A program made the translations under genes and the position numbers. DNA of 64,000 nt from an uncultured Tropicimonas sp. (GTDB lineage: Bacteria > Pseudomonadota > Alphaproteobacteria > Rhodobacterales > Rhodobacteraceae), in the NCBI GenBank assembly GCA_947495685.1, contig CANLZY010000019.1:1-64000 (forward strand). The letters run 5' to 3'. Positions 60,409 through 64,000 of the stretch are shown here, one piece after another. The notes below the pieces were generated by a model. It made no database searches and was not told where the DNA came from. It saw only the letters and a program-made list of their open reading frames with translations. The first letter of the stretch is position 1. Every line of letters begins with the position of its first letter.

Positions 60409-61350
60409 ATGGCCCCGCAAAAGATCATCATTGACACCGATCCCGGACAGGATGACGCCATTGCGATCCTTCTGGCGCTTGCCAGCCCCGAGGAGCTGGA
60501 GGTTCTGGCCATAACCACGGTTGCAGGCAACGTGCCGCTGGACAAGACCTCGCGCAATGCCCGGGTGATCTGTGAACTGGCCGGCAAGACCGACATCCCC
60601 GTGCACGAAGGCTGCGACCGGCCGATGCAGCGCACGCTGGTCACGGCGGAATACGTGCACGGCAAGACCGGACTCGACGGCGCCGACCTGCCCGAGCCAA
60701 AGATGCCGGTGGCCAGCCTGTCGGCGGTCGAGGCGATCATCCACCACATCCGCCGCGAACCGCCGGGCAGCGTGACCCTGTGTCCGCTGGGTCCGCTGAC
60801 CAACATCGCCACCGCATTCTCACAGGCCCCCGACATCGTCGAACGGCTGGCGGGAATCGTGTTGATGGGGGGCGCCTATTTCGAGGTTGGCAACACCACG
60901 CCCGCCGCCGAATTCAACATCTACGTCGACCCAGAAGCCGCTGAAATCGTGATTAAATCTGGCATCGACATTACCATCCTTTCGCTGGATGTCACTCACA
61001 AGGCGCTGATCACCCAGCCCTGGCTCGATCGGATCGTCGCGCTGGACACGCCGGTGACACGGGTGGCAACAGGGTGGTTGAACTTCTACGAACGCTACGA
61101 TGTCGAGAAATACGGTGGCGCGGGTGGACCGTTGCACGACCCTTGCGTGATCGCCTACCTGCTGCGGCCTGACCTGTTCTCGGGGCGCCGGATCAACGTG
61201 GAAATCGAGACCCAAAGCGATCTGACCCGGGGCATGACAGTGGCCGACTGGTGGGGCGTGACCGACCGTCCCCCCAACGCTCTGTTCATCGGCGACGTCG
61301 ATTCCGACGGGTTCTTTGACCTTCTGGCCGAACGGCTGGCGCGGCTGTGA
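60409..61350 (+). CDS. inosine-uridine nucleoside hydrolase family protein
   Basis: 313 aa. The Ca2+-binding start IIIDTDPGQDDAIAIL is diagnostic, followed by LAITTVAGNVPLDKTSRNA, LVTAEYVHGKTGLDGADLP, FNIYVDPEAAEIV and the late LHDPCVIAYLL with catalytic His and metal Asp. It splits nucleosides to ribose and base. CAGGAG is 7 bases before the ATG. It is coupled by overlap (GTGA) to the GrpB-type gene downstream. Confidence 0.9.
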   Translation: MAPQKIIIDTDPGQDDAIAILLALASPEELEVLAITTVAGNVPLDKTSRNARVICELAGKTDIPVHEGCDRPMQRTLVTAEYVHGKTGLDGADLPEPKMPVASLSAVEAIIHHIRREPPGSVTLCPLGPLTNIATAFSQAPDIVERLAGIVLMGGAYFEVGNTTPAAEFNIYVDPEAAEIVIKSGIDITILSLDVTHKALITQPWLDRIVALDTPVTRVATGWLNFYERYDVEKYGGAGGPLHDPCVIAYLLRPDLFSGRRINVEIETQSDLTRGMTVADWWGVTDRPPNALFIGDVDSDGFFDLLAERLARL

Positions 61351-61862
61351 AAATCGACATCGCTTCCTACGACCCGACCTGGGCCGTGCTGGCCGAAGCC
61401 GAGGGCGCCCGCTGGCTCGACGCGCTTGGCGACGCCTTGGTGACGGTACATCACATCGGATCCACGGCGGTGCCGGGATTGTCTGCCAAGCCGGTTCTGG
61501 ACCTGATGCCGGAGATCCGGGCCGGTCTGGATTTCGACAGCCAGCGGCACCTGGTCGAGGGTCTTGGCTACGAATGGATGGGCGAATTCGGCCTGCCCCG
61601 CCGACGCTACTGCCGGCTGTCCGACCCCGAAACCGGCACCCGGCTGGTGCAGGCGCATTGTTATACGGCAGGCGACAGCGAGATCACCCGGCATCTGGCG
61701 TTTCGCGACGCGCTGAGGGGAGATCCGATGCTGGCCGGGGCCTATGAAAATCGCAAACGCCACTGCGCTTCGGTGCATTTCAACGATCTGAAAGCCTATG
61801 GGCGCTGCAAATCCGACTGGATCGACACGGTGGAAGCCCGCGCCCTGAAGGGAATTCGATGA
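61347..61862 (+). CDS. GrpB/UPF0157 family protein
   Basis: 171 aa. The nucleotidyltransferase-like UPF0157 core shows VTVHHIGSTAVPGLSAKPVLDLM near residues 32-54, RRRYCRLSDPETGTRLVQAHCY in pieces and the EITRHLAFRDALR helix. Start is GTG overlapping the hydrolase stop; the next gene also overlaps by 4 bp. Family members carry a GrpB domain of unresolved role, possibly dephospho-CoA-kinase-like or nucleotidyl transfer. Confidence 0.85.
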   Translation: MKIDIASYDPTWAVLAEAEGARWLDALGDALVTVHHIGSTAVPGLSAKPVLDLMPEIRAGLDFDSQRHLVEGLGYEWMGEFGLPRRRYCRLSDPETGTRLVQAHCYTAGDSEITRHLAFRDALRGDPMLAGAYENRKRHCASVHFNDLKAYGRCKSDWIDTVEARALKGIR

Positions 61863-62308
61863 AGACCAAGCTGCATATGGCGAAACCGGACGACCTGCAG
61901 AAACTGCTTGGCATGGTCGCATCGTTTCACGCCGAAACCGGCATCGTTCAGGACGATGAAGCCCGGCGGGCGGCTGTTCTGCCGCTGTTGGAGGGCAACC
62001 CGCTGGGCGTTGTCTATATCATCGGGCCGCGCAACGCGCCGGTTGGCTACATCGCCATCAGCTTTGGCTGGGCGATCGAACTGGGCGGAATTGACGGTTT
62101 CATCGACGAATTCTGGATTCGCCCGGCAGTGCGCAACAAGGGTATGGGCGGCGAAGCGCTCGCCGCGTTGATGCCGGCGCTGCGTGATGCCGGGGTGAAG
62201 GCGCTGCACCTGGAGGCAGATCGAAACAGCCCGGTCAGCGCGCTCTATGGCCGGCTCGGGTTCCAGCCCCGGGAGCGCTATTGCCTGATGACAGCCGACC
62301 TCGGCTGA
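61859..62308 (+). CDS. GNAT-family N-acetyltransferase
   Basis: 149 aa. The acetyl-CoA fold is clear: KPDDLQKLLGMVASFH, VGYIAISFGWAIELGGI and DEFWIRPAVRNKGMGGEAL with the R-x-x-G-x-G pyrophosphate loop, then LHLEADRNSPVSALYGRLGF. Overlaps the upstream gene by ATGA. The substrate is unknown. Confidence 0.88.
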   Translation: MKTKLHMAKPDDLQKLLGMVASFHAETGIVQDDEARRAAVLPLLEGNPLGVVYIIGPRNAPVGYIAISFGWAIELGGIDGFIDEFWIRPAVRNKGMGGEALAALMPALRDAGVKALHLEADRNSPVSALYGRLGFQPRERYCLMTADLG

Positions 62309-62362
62309 CCCACCGCTGGGCATGGCCCGAAACCGCCCTATCTCTTGATGTCAGGAACCCCG

Positions 62363-63805
62363 ATGACGTTGCATATCCCGTTCGACAACAGCTATTCCCG
62401 CCTGCCCGACCGGTTCTTTGCCCGTCAGGCCCCGGTGCCCGTTGCGCGGCCCGAACTGCTGTTGCTGAACCGCCCGCTGGCCCGTGACCTGGGGATCGAT
62501 CCGGATGCGTTGCAATCGCCCGAAGGCGTGGCCGTGCTGGCAGGCAACGCCGTGGCGGAGGGTTCCGAGCCGCTGGCCCAAGCCTATTCCGGCCACCAGT
62601 TCGGCGGGTTTTCCCCGGTTCTGGGCGACGGACGCGCGGTGTTGCTGGGCGAGGTGATCGACACCCACGGCAACCGGCGCGACCTGCAACTCAAGGGGTC
62701 GGGCCAGACCGCGTTCAGTCGCCCCGGCAGCGACGGGCGGTCGCCGCTGGGTCCGGTGATCCGCGAATTCATTGTCAGCGAGGCGATGTACGCGCTTGGC
62801 ATCCCGACCACACGGTCGCTGGCGGCGGTCGCCACCGGTGAACGTGTTCGGCGCGAAGACCTGCTGCCGGGGGGCGTGCTGACCCGCGTTGCCTCCAGCC
62901 ACATCCGCATCGGCACCTTTCAGTATTTCGCCGCCCGGCGCGACACCGAAGGTCTGCAGATCCTGACCGATCACGTCATCGCGCGGCACTACCCCGAGGC
63001 ATCCGGCGCGCTCGACCTGCTGAAGAATGTCATGGCGCGTCAAGCCCGGTTGGTCACCCGCTGGATGGGCGTCGGCTTTATCCACGGAGTGATGAACACC
63101 GACAACAGCACCATCTCGGGAGAAACCATCGACTATGGCCCTTGTGCGTTCATGGACACGTTTGACCCCGGCACGGTCTATTCCTCGATCGACCGGCTCG
63201 GGCGCTATGCCTTTGACAAGCAGCCGGAAATCCTCGGCTGGAATCTTGCGCAACTGGCCTCGGCGTTGTTGCCGCTGATCGATCCGGACGAAGATGCCGC
63301 CGTCGAGGCTGCGCAGGATGCGATGAACGGTTACGGCGACCTGCTGCACGCGGCCTGGATGGAGGTGTTCCGCGCCAAGATCGGTCTTGTGACCGAACAA
63401 CCCGATGACGTCGGGCTGATCTCCGACCTTCTGTCCGCCATGGCCCGGGGGCAGGCCGATTTCACCAACACCTTCCGGGCGCTGGCGAATGGAACCGCCC
63501 GGGACCAGTTCCTTGAGCCGGACGAATTTGACCAGTGGGACAGTCGCTGGCGCGCACGCCTGAACGACGAGCCCGAGGCCGCGCCCCTATCCGAGCGCCT
63601 GACCGCCGTGAACCCCGCCATCATCCCGCGCAACCACCGCGTGGAACAGGCGATCGTGGCCGCGATGGAGGGGGACCTGTCACCTGCGACGCGGCTGTTC
63701 GAGGCGTTGTCGCGCCCCTATGCCGACCCGACGGACGAGGTCCGCGACCTGATCCGCCCGCCGACCGCCCCCGAGCGCGTTCAGCGGACCTTTTGCGGAA
63801 CCTGA
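62363..63805 (+). CDS. selO: SelO/YdiU protein adenylyltransferase (pseudokinase AMPylator)
   Basis: 480 aa, as in E. coli. SelO motifs in order: [43 protein letters not shown] in pieces, [19 protein letters not shown] and the active-site [22 protein letters not shown]. The extreme C-terminus TFCGT carries the Cys that aligns with the selenocysteine of eukaryotic SelO and pairs in a disulfide in E. coli. The enzyme AMPylates proteins in redox stress. The start is the ATG of MTLHIPF with AGGA before it. Its 3' end overlaps the convergent EamA gene. Confidence 0.95.
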   Translation: MTLHIPFDNSYSRLPDRFFARQAPVPVARPELLLLNRPLARDLGIDPDALQSPEGVAVLAGNAVAEGSEPLAQAYSGHQFGGFSPVLGDGRAVLLGEVIDTHGNRRDLQLKGSGQTAFSRPGSDGRSPLGPVIREFIVSEAMYALGIPTTRSLAAVATGERVRREDLLPGGVLTRVASSHIRIGTFQYFAARRDTEGLQILTDHVIARHYPEASGALDLLKNVMARQARLVTRWMGVGFIHGVMNTDNSTISGETIDYGPCAFMDTFDPGTVYSSIDRLGRYAFDKQPEILGWNLAQLASALLPLIDPDEDAAVEAAQDAMNGYGDLLHAAWMEVFRAKIGLVTEQPDDVGLISDLLSAMARGQADFTNTFRALANGTARDQFLEPDEFDQWDSRWRARLNDEPEAAPLSERLTAVNPAIIPRNHRVEQAIVAAMEGDLSPATRLFEALSRPYADPTDEVRDLIRPPTAPERVQRTFCGT

Positions 63806-64000
63806 CGTGGCGCGCGATTGACCAGCATCAGCCCGCCGATCACCAACACCAGAGAGCCGATCAAGGCCGGGCTGATCGGTTCGTCCAGGATCAGCCAACC
63901 CAGCGAGACACCAAAGATCGGCGTGAGGAAACTGAACGCAGCGACCGATGCAGGCGGGTAGACCGACAGCAACCAAAGCCAGATCGAGAACCCCACCGAC
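63781..64000 (-). CDS. EamA/DMT-family permease, C-terminal part (cut by window edge)
   Basis: The visible 73 codons are the last two hydrophobic helices of a drug/metabolite transporter. The first reads [32 protein letters not shown] in pieces, with the family signature of a helix preceding LDEP. The second reads [17 protein letters not shown], followed by a basic tail [11 protein letters not shown]. The gene begins beyond 64000. It overlaps the selO 3' end by 25 bp, tail to tail. Confidence 0.88.
   Translation of the reverse strand, partial: SVGFSIWLWLLSVYPPASVAAFSFLTPIFGVSLGWLILDEPISPALIGSLVLVIGGLMLVNRAPRQVPQKVR

Noticed and set aside
1-64000. CRISPR arrays, tRNA/rRNA genes, prophage, toxin-antitoxin or defence islands
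   Set aside because: I looked for regular spaced repeats, tRNA-like cloverleaf ends, integrases and known defence motifs by eye and found none that holds up. A dedicated search could still find small or divergent elements.

Overview
The window is high-GC DNA with short gaps, many ATGA/GTGA stop-start overlaps, three TRAP importers, FCD-type GntR regulators, a sugar ABC importer and a BaeSR-like pair. This points to an alphaproteobacterium, most likely a Rhodobacteraceae (Roseobacter-group) chromosome or large replicon. That assignment is an inference from gene content and style. No tRNA, rRNA, CRISPR array, phage or replication origin was seen. About 57 protein genes are supported. The two insertion-sequence remnants lie near the left end.

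Left part. At 1-790 there is only a decayed IS6-type transposase fragment. At 791-7039 a minus-strand operon encodes a GMC flavin oxidoreductase followed by a five-domain ABC sugar/polyol-type importer (permease, binding protein, permease, double ATPase), with a promoter and dyad at 7129-7158. A degenerate IS3 copy (7373-8175) separates it from a coupled three-gene set (8748-11095) for an exported amidohydrolase, a small YtkA-like protein and a di-heme peroxidase. A CBS protein and TrkH follow on the opposite strand (11205-13122).

Hexuronate block (13828-22448). A minus operon (GntR, TRAP DctPQM, L-idonate-type dehydrogenase) diverges from a plus operon (mannonate dehydratase, mannonate/fructuronate oxidoreductase, FMN 2-hydroxyacid dehydrogenase). 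Import and catabolism of a hexuronate or related sugar acid is the natural reading.

Middle (22445-38046). This part has a membrane protein/methyltransferase pair, then an unusual 7.7-kb two-gene redox operon. That operon encodes a giant pyruvate:ferredoxin-oxidoreductase-like protein with an extra C-terminal ferredoxin domain, coupled to a single-chain NfnB-NfnA-like protein. Next come an ABC1/UbiB-like kinase, a BaeSR-like two-component system, and two small proteins. One of these has an 11-bp-phased direct repeat upstream and a strong terminator downstream.

Catabolic island (38133-53980). Malonate activation and decarboxylation genes (matB, matA) and a YCII protein precede a plus-strand operon: FAH-family hydrolase, RutE-like nitroreductase, OsmC protein, TRAP importer and intradiol dioxygenase. 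A GntR gene faces it. A second TRAP operon with a GlcG/HbpS-like protein diverges from that regulator, followed by a cupin and an orphan ion-transporter-like membrane protein. This looks like a little-described aromatic or ring-fission-product pathway.

Right part (54019-64000). A small lipoprotein is followed by a CtlX-type hydrolase/ornithine cyclodeaminase operon. It diverges from an Lrp-type regulator across a phased three-palindrome operator array. The remainder is two poorly known proteins, an alpha/beta-hydrolase-OsmC fusion, a nucleoside hydrolase, GrpB and GNAT proteins, SelO, and the C-terminal end of an EamA permease cut by the window edge.
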